From Spraguea lophii (lineage: Eukaryota > Microsporidia > Spragueidae): a stretch of 64,000 nucleotides of DNA. Where the stretch lies: the NCBI GenBank assembly GCA_001887945.1, contig LDOQ01000199.1:1-64000 (forward strand), read 5' to 3'. A program made the position numbers and the translations under genes. The notes under the pieces were generated by a model that ran no database searches, was not told where the DNA came from, and saw only the letters and a program-made list of their open reading frames with translations. Shown in pieces: positions 19,678 through 30,153 of the stretch (within the stretch, counting starts at the first letter, position 1; each line of letters opens with the position of its first letter).

Positions 19678-21057
19678 ATGAACTGTTGTTTCTGCGGAAT
19701 ATCACTTCTTACGAATACTACATCCACACCTTTTCTATGTATACGTTGTTCGAGTTTAAACAAAAAACTATCCGATACAATAAAAACACATGAAACACTT
19801 ACACACTGTCGTGGATGTGATAGATATCTATGTCCACCTAAGAAATGGATAGAATTGGAATGGCTTAGTATAGATATGATGCAAATGTTGTTAAAAAGAA
19901 AAAATGATATAAAAAAATATAAAATAAATGAAAGTATATTTTTAAAATCGGAAAAAACTAGCAGAAGATTTATATTAAAGTTAAATATAAGTTATAATCC
20001 TGATGAAGTTCATAATGATAATATATCAACAACATTATACGATACTGTTCTTATTCAATACAGATTAACAAATAAACAATGTTCAGATTGCGAGAAAAGA
20101 GAAGCGAAGCAATATTGGAATTATATTGTACAAGTACGTCAAAAAACACTTGCAAAATATAATATATATCAATTGGAACATAAAATAATTGATTCGCATA
20201 ATGATATTCTTCATGCTACATCAAATATTAAATCAAGAAAAGATGGTATAGATTTTTATTATCTTAATAAAATAGAAGCAAAGAAAATGATAAAATATTT
20301 AGAAAATATTATTATACCCACTAATATCGTTAATTCCCATAAACTCATATCAGAAGATAGAAATAATAATACAGCTAAGAATAAATATACAACATCCATA
20401 GAAATCATACCCTTAAACAAATATGATTTGATATACATTGACAATTCTTATGCTAAAAAAAGAAATATTCATCAAATAGCAGTTGTAATAAGTATAAGTA
20501 CTTATATTAAAATAGTAGATGTAATAGATAATAAAATTATATGTATAAGTAAGATGGAATATATGGCAAACAAAGATAATATAAAAGTATTATTGTCTGC
20601 TAAATATTTATCTAAATATATTATAACAGAAATAGAGGAAGATAGATATGGCTATCAAAATAAAAAAGATAATGATAAAACCAATGTATCTGTAAAAAAT
20701 ATATATTTAACAAAAGATTATGATAAAACATATCATTCTAAAACATATTTACCATTCATTTATGAATCAGATGAAATATTATGTTATGATTTAGAAAACT
20801 ATAAAGTACCAGAATTAGAAGAATATAAAGAAAATGATAATAAAGATATATATGATGTAATACCTGTAAGAAGAGTATTAAGAGATATGGAACATATAAA
20901 ACATTTAAAGAAAATATATAATAAGAAGAAGATAACAGATATAGAACATAAATATTTTATAGAAGATATATACATAGAAGAACAATTAGAAAATGGTATA
21001 AATTTATATGATAAAGATACAGAGGTATTAAATAATATGGTAGGCTTACAATTATAA
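19678..21057 (+). CDS. 60S ribosomal export adaptor Nmd3
   Basis: Nmd3 binds the late pre-60S subunit and adapts it to the Crm1 exporter. The 459-residue protein opens with the family's zinc-binding cysteine array (MNCCFCG, LCIRC, HCRGCDRYLCPP) and the following KKWIELEWLSIDMMQMLLK segment. An LTNKQCSDC segment and a QVRQKT segment come next, then the eIF5A-like domain around 235-300. The C-terminal part contains a YHSKTYLPF stretch and an acidic EDIYIEEQLE region where an export signal would lie. A CCC motif precedes the ATG by seven bases. Firm assignment. Confidence 0.92.
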   Translation: MNCCFCGISLLTNTTSTPFLCIRCSSLNKKLSDTIKTHETLTHCRGCDRYLCPPKKWIELEWLSIDMMQMLLKRKNDIKKYKINESIFLKSEKTSRRFILKLNISYNPDEVHNDNISTTLYDTVLIQYRLTNKQCSDCEKREAKQYWNYIVQVRQKTLAKYNIYQLEHKIIDSHNDILHATSNIKSRKDGIDFYYLNKIEAKKMIKYLENIIIPTNIVNSHKLISEDRNNNTAKNKYTTSIEIIPLNKYDLIYIDNSYAKKRNIHQIAVVISISTYIKIVDVIDNKIICISKMEYMANKDNIKVLLSAKYLSKYIITEIEEDRYGYQNKKDNDKTNVSVKNIYLTKDYDKTYHSKTYLPFIYESDEILCYDLENYKVPELEEYKENDNKDIYDVIPVRRVLRDMEHIKHLKKIYNKKKITDIEHKYFIEDIYIEEQLENGINLYDKDTEVLNNMVGLQL

Positions 21058-21100
21058 TAAACAATAATATAATATGTAAGATTTAATTATTATATGAAAA

Positions 21101-21823
21101 TTATTTTAATTCTTTAATAAATTTTATCATTGATTCTTCTAATTTCTTTATCATATGAAAATTATATTTTATTTTATTATTGGTTAATTCTTCTACCACA
21201 GTTAAATATTCTCTAGTAACCAATAAATCATTTGTATTTAAATTATATAAATATATAGGTAAATCTATTTTAAAACTTAATCGTATATTAACCATAATTT
21301 TCTTACCAATAATTATACCAGAATTTCTAAATCCTAATGATATTACTAATTTCAATAGATTATTAGCTATTAATAGATTTTCACATTCTAAATGTAATAA
21401 GAATGGTTCATATTTGTAATGAATATATTGTAGATTATCTTTAATATCATAATTATCTGGTATAATTGTATTATCATTTATACTATCATTATTATTACTA
21501 TTATCATTACTATCAATTATATTATTATCTTTATCACCTATATTATCATTATTGTTAATATAATTAAATACTATATCATAAATACTATCATGAATATAAT
21601 CATGTGTATAATATATTATTTTTTCTTCTTTATCTGAATATATAGATACTCTACCAGAACAACTACTAGTAGTTCTAAGATATTTACTACTATTTATAAT
21701 ATCAATTAAATTTATTATAGGATAATCATAACTATTCTTATTAGATCTATCTATATTACTATCATTCTTTCTACTATCAAAACCATTATTCTTTATTAGA
21801 TTTAATGTATTATTATTTTTCAT
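21101..21823 (-). CDS. tRNA wybutosine-synthesising protein Tyw3
   Basis: Tyw3 is the SAM-dependent N4 methyltransferase step in making wybutosine next to the anticodon of tRNA-Phe. Diagnostic blocks are TTSSCSGR (51-58), YKYEPFLLHLECENL (137-151) and GFRNSGI (164-170), followed by a conserved VNIRLSFKIDLPI strand. An Asn/Asp-only insert (about 88-125) splits the domain and is probably a loop expansion typical of this AT-rich stretch. At 240 residues it is near family length. It is tail-to-tail with Nmd3 (43-bp gap). The rest of the wybutosine pathway is not in the window. Confidence 0.88.
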   Translation of the reverse strand: MKNNNTLNLIKNNGFDSRKNDSNIDRSNKNSYDYPIINLIDIINSSKYLRTTSSCSGRVSIYSDKEEKIIYYTHDYIHDSIYDIVFNYINNNDNIGDKDNNIIDSNDNSNNNDSINDNTIIPDNYDIKDNLQYIHYKYEPFLLHLECENLLIANNLLKLVISLGFRNSGIIIGKKIMVNIRLSFKIDLPIYLYNLNTNDLLVTREYLTVVEELTNNKIKYNFHMIKKLEESMIKFIKELK

Positions 21824-21880
21824 ATAAGGATAAAAAATAATAATATTTTAAAATATAACAATAGAATGATTATCATCCTG

Positions 21881-24800
21881 TTAAATACTATCATAAATAG
21901 ATAATATATATTTTATATTTTCTTTGTTTTCTATATTGATAATATTATTGTATGATATCCTAAGTTTTCTATTCTTCTGATAATCTGATAATAAAATATA
22001 TTTTATTATTTCATTAATAGTTTTGTTGTCTAATAGATTATCATTAGTTGTTATATTATCATTGTTATTGTCTAATAGATTATCATTAGTTGTTATATTA
22101 TCATTATTATTATCATTGCTTTCTAACTCATTGTCAGTTGTTATATTATCATTATCTTTTAACTCATCATCAGTTATATTATCGTTACCATTACTATCAT
22201 TATTATAATCATTTTCTAACTCATCAATTGTTATACTATCATTATCTTTTAATATATTATAATTTATATCTATTTCTTCTATAATACTTTCTATATAACT
22301 ATTACTTATTATCTTCTTATCTATATTATATAGATTTATTATAATAAAATATAAATGTCTTATATCCTTCTCTTCAATAATATTTTTAATATGATTTATA
22401 AATATATTCTTTCTTTTATCATCTATGGTATGATATATATTTCTTATAAGATAATATATATTATTATTTATATCACATGTATTATTATTCTCTATATGTA
22501 TATCTTTATTATTATTTATATGTATGTCTATTATAAGTTCTATATTTATAATATCATTAGGATACAATAAATATATTCTATTTATAGAATATCTATTATT
22601 CAAATAATACATAATATAAGGTATACTTATTTCTTTAAGAATTAATCCTTTGTATGTACTATTGTATATTAATCTATAAGATAAATAAGATATACTTGTA
22701 ATATTTATATTATTATCTTTATTGTCATCAATGATTATAAGATATAGAAATAAATCTATATTATTTACTATTACATTAGAATATATATTTATTTTATCAT
22801 TTAATAAATATAATATATTCTTTAATGTTATCATATTTATGTTATTATCTTTATCATTATAATTTATAGATTGTTTATTATCTTTATTATTATAATTAAT
22901 GTATTGGTTATTATCTATGTTTATATTATTATCATCTTTAATGTATTTTTTAAAATGATTATTATATTTATTTATACTCTCTTGTAATATATTATATTTA
23001 TTATCTATATTATTATTTAATAAGTAATATATCATTGTATTGTTATTAAAATTATAATCTCTTATAAAATTATTTATATTTAAAGACGATAGAATTAATA
23101 AATAATAATTATTTCTATTTTTCAAATATAAATTATTTATAGTAGAATATAAGATATGTATTTTACATTTACTATTATTATGATTTATATTATTGTTATT
23201 ATTACTGTTACTATTATAATTATTATAAGTATTATTATTATAATTGTTATTACTGTTACTATTATAATTATTATTATCATTATTATTACATATACATTTA
23301 TATAATATATTTATTATCTTAGAACATATTCTTAGATATTCTTCATAGAATAATCCTTCTCTTATTATTTCTTCTATATCCATAAATACATTACTATTTT
23401 TATTATATTCTATTATATTGTATATCAATGTAAACATATTATTAAAATATTCTATATTCTTTTTATATTTTAAATCCTCTCTCTTTTCATATAATATATT
23501 TATAATTTCTTCTTCATATTCTATAAGATTATTATAGATAGCATATTCTGATAAAAATAGTAATATATCTTTATTATTGTATATTAAGAATATATTTATA
23601 TCTAATTTTATATGAGATAATATATTATTTATAATAATATTATTTTTATTCTCTTTATTGTCTCTCTTATCTGTATCATTTTTATTATAATTCTCAATTA
23701 TACTATTATTAGCATTATTACTATTACCACAATTCTCTATTATGTTATTATTATTATGAATATAATATATGTAGTATTCTATAAATATACTTATATCTTG
23801 TTCATTGGTTATTATATCCTCTAATTCTAATAACATATAATCATTATGATAATTAGTAAAATAATATTGTAATAGATTAGATAGAATAATATTTTTGTAT
23901 GTTTTATATCTTTTATCTGATAATAATCTTAATAATAAGTTTATATATTTTTTATATGATAATATGTTACTATTGAATATATTATTTATATTTAAATGTA
24001 ATATACTATTACTTTTATCTTTCTTGTTATTCTTTCCGTTGATATCTATGGTATAAAATATATTAAATATATCTTTATAACCTATATTGTATAATATTTC
24101 TATATACAATTCTTTTATTGATGGTAGAATATTCTTAGGAATATAATATAATATCATTTCTATTACTAATATTCTTTCTTTAGTGTTTAAAAATGATTTA
24201 TGGTCCAATTGTATAAGCTTTCTACATATAGTAGGTATATTGATATTTTGTTCATTGGATGTAAGTGTATTATTAAAATCTTTTATATTTAGTTGATTAT
24301 GTTCTTTTTTATTTTCTTTTTTTGATGAATTAAGTTTTTGTTCTGATAACAGTGATAACAGATTAAGAAAATACAAATAAGTACGTGTATGCATTTGATC
24401 TATTGTAAATGATAATGTATTATATATTATATTTTCATCATCTGTAAATATATTAAGAGTATTACAATTATTATTTGATTCATTATCTTTATATTTTTTA
24501 TTTTGCTTAATTATATTATCTATAGCCTGTAAAACATCTACTAACAAATATATATTTCCATCATCATATTTTAAACAATATTCTGCATATGAAAATAATA
24601 CAACCCTAAAAATATCTCTTTGTGTATTATTTATGCTTATACCAACTATTCTATTATCTATAGAATATAATTTTTCTCTTATTATATTAATTATATGAAT
24701 ATTCTGTTCTAAAAATAATATTATTATATGCGATATAAAATCTATATTGTTAATATTTCTTATAGTAGTAATCTTATTAATTGTTTTTGAATCATCACAT

Positions 24801-25642
24801 ATATTATTATCATTTTCTTCCTTATCATATGTTTTATTATTTATTTTGAAATTATCATATAAAATATTTTTATTTTCATCTATGTAATTATCTAAGATAT
24901 ATTCTAGGATAGAAAATAATAATCTATCATTATTTTTTATTGCATAATTAATAATTGCAATTTTTATATTGCTATTAATTTTAGATGTTTTTAATAATAT
25001 TTTATATAATAGAGATATATATGCATCAGATAGAAAAGTATTGGATGTATTTAAATCCACTATATTTTTTATATATTTATATATTTTTTCTAGGTACATG
25101 TATGTTGTTAAGTGTGTAATTGTATGTTTGGTTGATAAAAAATTTTCTACTGTAGAAAATATCTGAGTAAGCTGATTCTCTGTTATATACGAGAGTAAAT
25201 TGTATTTTATTATATTTTTTAGAATAAATAAAACATTAAACATTATACATTCATTAGAAATATTGCTTATATTCTGTTTTAGAAGAGAATATGCTATGTT
25301 TATTGAAATTATGATATTATTATGCGGTATAGAAAGTTTTAAGATTGCACTGTGATATTTATTGGTCATTAGGTATTCTCTTATTTTTGCTTTAATGGTA
25401 TCATCATTGTTTTCTAGGTTAAAGGTGTTGATTAATTGTTCTTTTTCTTGCAGAGTTATAGTTGTTATAATTTCTTCTTTATCGCTGTTATTATCCATTG
25501 TGGTTGGTTGTTTTATACTTTTATTGATTTTGTTTTGTGTTTTCTTACGAATATCATCTTCTTTGGTGTTTTTATTTTGTCTGTTATTGTTTCTGTTTAC
25601 GGATCTTCTCCTTTGTTTTTTTATTAATGAACGGCTATGCAT
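21881..25642 (-). CDS. Very large helical Asn-rich protein (hypothetical)
   Basis: About 1253 residues from the ATG at 25642, chosen because GGG lies 8-10 bases upstream. The open frame reaches back to 25771, but the extra 43 residues look like translated leader. A strongly basic N-terminus (KKQRRRSVNRNNNRQNK) could be a nuclear localisation signal. The rest is Leu/Ile-rich helical sequence with no membrane segment, interrupted by Asn/Asp/Tyr runs (around 850-900 and at the C-terminus), including near-repeats of the type DNNNDNITTNDNLL. Length and texture resemble HEAT/ARM scaffold proteins such as cohesin or condensin regulators, but I found no diagnostic motif, so function is open. Confidence 0.75.
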   Translation of the reverse strand: MHSRSLIKKQRRRSVNRNNNRQNKNTKEDDIRKKTQNKINKSIKQPTTMDNNSDKEEIITTITLQEKEQLINTFNLENNDDTIKAKIREYLMTNKYHSAILKLSIPHNNIIISINIAYSLLKQNISNISNECIMFNVLFILKNIIKYNLLSYITENQLTQIFSTVENFLSTKHTITHLTTYMYLEKIYKYIKNIVDLNTSNTFLSDAYISLLYKILLKTSKINSNIKIAIINYAIKNNDRLLFSILEYILDNYIDENKNILYDNFKINNKTYDKEENDNNICDDSKTINKITTIRNINNIDFISHIIILFLEQNIHIINIIREKLYSIDNRIVGISINNTQRDIFRVVLFSYAEYCLKYDDGNIYLLVDVLQAIDNIIKQNKKYKDNESNNNCNTLNIFTDDENIIYNTLSFTIDQMHTRTYLYFLNLLSLLSEQKLNSSKKENKKEHNQLNIKDFNNTLTSNEQNINIPTICRKLIQLDHKSFLNTKERILVIEMILYYIPKNILPSIKELYIEILYNIGYKDIFNIFYTIDINGKNNKKDKSNSILHLNINNIFNSNILSYKKYINLLLRLLSDKRYKTYKNIILSNLLQYYFTNYHNDYMLLELEDIITNEQDISIFIEYYIYYIHNNNNIIENCGNSNNANNSIIENYNKNDTDKRDNKENKNNIIINNILSHIKLDINIFLIYNNKDILLFLSEYAIYNNLIEYEEEIINILYEKREDLKYKKNIEYFNNMFTLIYNIIEYNKNSNVFMDIEEIIREGLFYEEYLRICSKIINILYKCICNNNDNNNYNSNSNNNYNNNTYNNYNSNSNNNNNINHNNSKCKIHILYSTINNLYLKNRNNYYLLILSSLNINNFIRDYNFNNNTMIYYLLNNNIDNKYNILQESINKYNNHFKKYIKDDNNINIDNNQYINYNNKDNKQSINYNDKDNNINMITLKNILYLLNDKINIYSNVIVNNIDLFLYLIIIDDNKDNNINITSISYLSYRLIYNSTYKGLILKEISIPYIMYYLNNRYSINRIYLLYPNDIINIELIIDIHINNNKDIHIENNNTCDINNNIYYLIRNIYHTIDDKRKNIFINHIKNIIEEKDIRHLYFIIINLYNIDKKIISNSYIESIIEEIDINYNILKDNDSITIDELENDYNNDSNGNDNITDDELKDNDNITTDNELESNDNNNDNITTNDNLLDNNNDNITTNDNLLDNKTINEIIKYILLSDYQKNRKLRISYNNIINIENKENIKYILSIYDSI

Positions 25643-26129
25643 TTTCGTACCCATAAATTTTGAGAAGAAAAAACTATTTATAGTTAAATTTATGCAGTGC
25701 ATTAATGCATAAATAATTAATTGTATTTTGTTTATATTTAAATATTTATATGATAAAATATATCTTACCATTTTTTTTTAGATAATTTCTAATATTATTA
25801 AAATAAGAATATAATAAGAATAGCGGTTTTAATCTTAAAGTAAGAATTTATTTATAAAAGAATGAATTTGTTTGTATCATTTTAATTATGCATCGTATTT
25901 ATTTCTTAATAAAGATAAGTAATACAGAACAATCAAATGTATAATTCTTTAAAACATAATATATTTTGAAGTTTTTGTATAACCGTAACGAAGTAATTAA
26001 TATCTGTAAATGATGTAATATATTAATTACTGTATAAAAACATAAAAAAATCGTATGTCTTTCATGATTTCAAAACTTTAATAAAAAACACAGAAGTATA
26101 ATCTCAGGCAGTGGATTTTTAAAAGATGA

Positions 26130-26530
26130 AAGGAACAAAATATCATTGTTTTGTAATCTCTGATTCCTACTGTTTATGGACTATAATAATCACAAACCTT
26201 TAGTAATACATAGACGAAATATTTTTTTTCTTCTGGTATAAAGAACAAAACTTACCCATTGGATATAGCAAATATATATTCTAGAATGTAAAATAAAAAA
26301 ATATCATGATAATAAAATCATATTGAAATGATATTTTCCTTAAGATCCAAATTTCAGGTTTTGATGGTTATTTAATTAGTAATTCCTAACTAAAATATAC
26401 AAATCACGATTTTTATAACCAATAAATAATTCGGAAAGAAGTTGTAATCACTACATAAGTTAATAAAGTCAATTATAATGCTTTACAATATTAATAAAAT
26501 ATGAATTAAACTAAATATGGTAGGTTTTAT
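26130..26530 (+). pseudogene. Possible decayed ISXO2/Merlin-type transposase remnant
   Basis: Plus-strand translation gives, in broken frames, a YIDE-like segment (about 26211) and, further on (about 26451-26520), VVITT and VNKVNYNALQY with stops. These are reminiscent of the end of the ISXO2-like DDE domain (consensus FV-DP-TG-HTN-IES-W-ALK). This is much weaker than the remnant at 51 kb and could be coincidence. Confidence 0.3.
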
Positions 26531-26577
26531 TTAATTTTAATAATCAAATAACTACTAAAAAGTGAACTCTAATCGAA

Positions 26578-26710
26578 CAAAAGTTTAAAAAAGCAGGATT
26601 ACACGACAAAAAAGTTTCTGACTTTCTGGAACATAAGGTAAAATGAGATTAATGCATATATATAACGAAATCAATTAATCCAAATATGTTACGTACTTTA
26701 AAAATCTAAA
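26578..26710 (+). mobile_element. SINE-like repeat, copy C (body fragment)
   Basis: ggaacataaggtaaaatgag and attaatgcatatatataacg match, on this strand, the complement of copy A's body (gcataaactaagatgagattaatgcat). It is a diverged internal fragment without a head. Confidence 0.55.
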
Positions 26711-26877
26711 ACACTACACTATGATAAACTATAACCAATAGATTCATTTGGGCTTAAAATTAAAGTTATATTGTTAAAAATATCTTTCTATTATTTTTTT
26801 CTAAAAAATAAAATATTTAAATATCTAAACGAATAAATAATGTTTTTTCAAACTATAAATTTTATTTATTCATATTT

Positions 26878-27012
26878 TTATGTTGCAGCTTGCATCTTAG
26901 TAACAATTATCTTAAATCCTACATATCCCAATCCTCCAAGTATAGCTAAAATAAGTATCATAGCCAGTATTATATACAAAATAAATTTGAATGTTCCTGT
27001 AACAAAACCCAT
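26878..27012 (-). CDS. 44-residue single-pass membrane protein (small ORF)
   Basis: A short frame below usual length cut-offs. It encodes 44 residues, starts MGFVTGTFKFILY and ends KIIVTKMQAAT. It contains one strong hydrophobic helix with a glycine-rich half (ILAILGGLGYVGF). The coding stretch is clearly less AT-rich than the DNA on both sides, and its codons are varied rather than homopolymeric, which argues for a real gene. No CCC motif precedes the ATG, although GGG spans codons 1-2. A tail- or signal-anchored membrane peptide, such as a small translocase or oligosaccharyltransferase subunit, is conceivable, but I cannot assign a family. Confidence 0.6.
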   Translation of the reverse strand: MGFVTGTFKFILYIILAMILILAILGGLGYVGFKIIVTKMQAAT

Positions 27013-27799
27013 AATAAAATATCAGATTCAGAATATATATTCAATGATGTGATACGCATATGAGTGATATCAGTGGTTGTGTTTTAACGTAAATGATAAA
27101 ATGATATAAATATTTGACACCTAAATATCGTAATGTTACAAATATTGATACAATAATAAAATAGATATTTATTTTACAATATTACATGGAAATATTACAT
27201 GATAAATCATTATAAAGATATACATATATTGTAAAAGATTTGAAGTATCTTCTAAATATAAAAATAAAGAACTAATGATTTAGAGCATGATAAATACGCC
27301 CGTCAGGAAACTTTATTGATAATTAAAATATATTTAATATATCTTTATAATATAAAAAAAGATAAATAAAATATTTGATTGTATAATACAACTTACATCA
27401 TTGAATATTATTTTATTAATTTAAATATATGAAAGTACGTAGTATAAAACAGTTATTAAAATATATTATTATTTATCTATACACATTTATAAAACATTTA
27501 TAAGAAATCAATGTATATCTATAAAATATATTTATAATATATTATATTCAATCAACTTAATATGATAATAAATATTGAAGAGAAATAATAATATATTTTA
27601 AAACCAATATATAAATTTATATACAATACAAATTGTAATATTATAATTTATAAACATTAAAACATAATAATATTATAAAATAATTATAATTAAAGTTTAA
27701 TTATACTAAAAATTATCCATTTTTAGAAATTACTTGTTATGGTATTTGAAACTATCCCAAAATATATCATACTTAAATATTTCCATACTGTATCAAATA
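27013..27799. other. AT-rich intergenic DNA
   Basis: I see no gene, RNA or clear repeat. Confidence 0.5.
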
Positions 27800-28177
27800 A
27801 TGCACAGACGGTATCCAATGGAAAATAAACATGATAACTTAGGTAGAAGTGGTAAAAAGGTTATAAAAATAAAGGTGGGTGCTTATGATGCAGAGTATAT
27901 TAGAAGATATTTGAAAAATGAAAGAAGAGAAAAAAATAGAATAAAAAATAAATATTTTAAGAAATTTAACGTGAAATTGGTAAATGATGAAAGTAAGAAA
28001 TATGAAGAAATCGAAATTGAAGAGAAAATAATAAAATATAATGAAAATGAGGAAAAAATAATAAAATATAATGAAATTCAAATTCAAGAGAAAAAAATAA
28101 TGGAACGGGAGAAGCTGGAAAAATGTGCAGCTGAAGGAATGGTAAATTTCATAAGAGATATACATTTTAAGAAATAA
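27800..28177 (+). CDS. Small basic/charged hypothetical protein
   Basis: Unrecognised, 125 residues from the ATG at 27800; a second ATG at 27818 follows tatcca and may be the true start. The open frame extends upstream to a TTG, which I discount. Sequence is highly charged. A Gly/Lys start (GRSGKKVIKIKVGAYDAEYI) is followed by a Lys/Arg/Glu helix, where IEEKIIKYNENEEKIIKYNE is an internal near-duplication, so a coiled coil is likely. No known motif. Confidence 0.6.
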   Translation: MHRRYPMENKHDNLGRSGKKVIKIKVGAYDAEYIRRYLKNERREKNRIKNKYFKKFNVKLVNDESKKYEEIEIEEKIIKYNENEEKIIKYNEIQIQEKKIMEREKLEKCAAEGMVNFIRDIHFKK

Positions 28178-28694
28178 TTTAAAATAAAATATCTTAAAAT
28201 TATTTTATATTGGTGGATGAAAATTATTATATTAATAATAAAATTTAACTTTGATTATTTCATAAATTTTTTAATTATTGATAATAATATATTTAATTGG
28301 TTGTGATATTAACTATCCTATGGTTATGTAATAATAAATACGTGTTTCATATATATTTTTTAAATTATAATTATTTATAGGATATAATTTTTAATGTTGT
28401 TAGAAACATAACGGTTTGAAGTTTATATTATTGATGGTTAAAATTTAAATGTTTCAAAAATATAGAAATTTTAACATTTAAAAATATTTGAACATCATGT
28501 GTCAAAGCAAAATATAAGTTATATATTGGAGTTTTAATTTATTAAATATATTTGTTGTGATATCTTCAAAATTATATATTATTATTTGATGATTTTATTA
28601 TAATACCAATATTTTTTTTATTGAATTTTTAAATAAAATATATTTTTTAAAAAATATTTTACTTTTATGCTTTAATTTATAAATCCTACCCATT
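28178..28694. other. AT-rich intergenic DNA
   Basis: Nothing recognised between the small charged protein and Ogg1. Confidence 0.5.
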
Positions 28695-29690
28695 ATGTAT
28701 TATAAATATAATATTTCTGAAAAAGTAAATCTTGATCTTACACTTTACAGTGGACAAATATTTTCTTTTAAAAAGATAGGAGATGTTCATATCGGTGTTA
28801 TTAGAGGTATATTATTTTATTTACGAGATAAAATTACGGAATCGGAATTAAAAGATATAACAATTGTAAACGAAACAGAAAATAATTCCGAATATAAATA
28901 TAATTTGTATTTCAAATATGATTGTGAGAATTTGACACCACATTCAGCCATTTCCATACTTTCAGATTTTTTTACTTTGGATATAGATTATGCAAAACTT
29001 AAAGAAGTTTGGTCTTTATCAAATATTTATAATTTTTCTAATAATTTAAATGGATTAAGATTGCTTAGATTGGATCTTACAGAAACAATATTTTCATTTA
29101 TATGCTCAGCAAACAATACTGTTAAAAGAATAACAGGAATGGTAGAATATTTATTAAGCAAAGGAGAATTTATCAAAGAAATCGATGGAAATAAATTTTA
29201 TAAATTTCCTACTGTTTTTAAGCTGAGTGAAATTGAAGAAGATGAATTAAGAAATAAAAAATTTGGTTATCGAGCAAAGTATATTGTACAAACAGCAAAA
29301 AAATTATATAAAGTTATCACAGAAAAACATAAAGAAAATAATACATCATATCAACACAATGATAATATAAAAGAATTAAATTTTTTAAGAAAACTTAGTT
29401 ACGATCATGCTTTAAAGTATCTTATAAGTTTACATGGCATTGGTAGAAAAGTAGCTGATTGTATTTGTTTAATGGGATTGTATCATTATGATGCAGTACC
29501 AATAGACGTTCATATATTTAGAAAATCAAAAGAAATATTTAAAAATGTTTCAGATACAGAGAATATAAAAAATCTTAATAAAAGCAATTATAATAAAATT
29601 GTAGAATTATATAATAAATATTTTATAGAGAAAATAGGAATTGCACAATTATTTATTTTTTATGATTCAATGGCAAATAATAAAAAATAG
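28695..29690 (+). CDS. 8-oxoguanine DNA glycosylase/lyase Ogg1
   Basis: Removes 8-oxoguanine from DNA and nicks the abasic site during base excision repair. The 331-residue protein has the N-terminal OGG domain (LDLTLYSGQIFSFKK), the lesion-reading SANNTVKRI block (138-146) and a complete helix-hairpin-helix GPD motif. LHGIGRKVADCICLMGL carries the catalytic lysine (K252), and AVPIDVHIF carries the conserved aspartate (D271). Both active residues are in place and length is close to the yeast enzyme. CCC six bases before the ATG supports the start. Confidence 0.95.
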   Translation: MYYKYNISEKVNLDLTLYSGQIFSFKKIGDVHIGVIRGILFYLRDKITESELKDITIVNETENNSEYKYNLYFKYDCENLTPHSAISILSDFFTLDIDYAKLKEVWSLSNIYNFSNNLNGLRLLRLDLTETIFSFICSANNTVKRITGMVEYLLSKGEFIKEIDGNKFYKFPTVFKLSEIEEDELRNKKFGYRAKYIVQTAKKLYKVITEKHKENNTSYQHNDNIKELNFLRKLSYDHALKYLISLHGIGRKVADCICLMGLYHYDAVPIDVHIFRKSKEIFKNVSDTENIKNLNKSNYNKIVELYNKYFIEKIGIAQLFIFYDSMANNKK

Positions 29691-30153
29691 AAAAATATTT
29701 ATATAAAATAGTTTTTACTTAAATGGAGATTTATATTTATTACTTTTTTGATTTTCTTAATTATATTAAAATAATTATTTTAAAAATATTTTATATTATA
29801 ATTTTTGTATAAGAGAGGAAATAATTGTATACATTCAATTTATTGTGGTTAAAAAAACAGTTGAACTTTGTAACCTTAAAAGAAAAAATATTATAGAAAT
29901 GAAATTCTTTTGAGTCAAGAATAAAAATATTACTTAAAGAAAAACATTGTACCATTTATAATTAGAATAGTTTTATTATAATTTTTTATTCTTTAAGGTG
30001 TCAAAATAACATTTTATATCTCCTTTAATTAATTAAAATTCATATTTTATATTTTTAAATAAATTTTACGCCGTTTAATTTCCATGTAATTTTTTTGTAT
30101 GAATTTATTATAAATTTGTAATGATATTTTAAAAAAAAATATTTACTACCCCA
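29691..30153. other. Intergenic DNA containing a dispersed repeat copy
   Basis: Apart from the repeat at 29811-29931 this is AT-rich leader sequence for the nucleoside diphosphate kinase gene. Confidence 0.5.
29811..29931 (+). repeat. Dispersed 120-bp repeat, copy 1
   Basis: Shares gtatacattcaat, aaaaaacagt.gaact and atattatagaaatgaaat in the same order and spacing with 36830-36950, at roughly 80 percent identity by eye. Both copies lie a little beyond the stop codon of a plus-strand gene. Confidence 0.7.
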
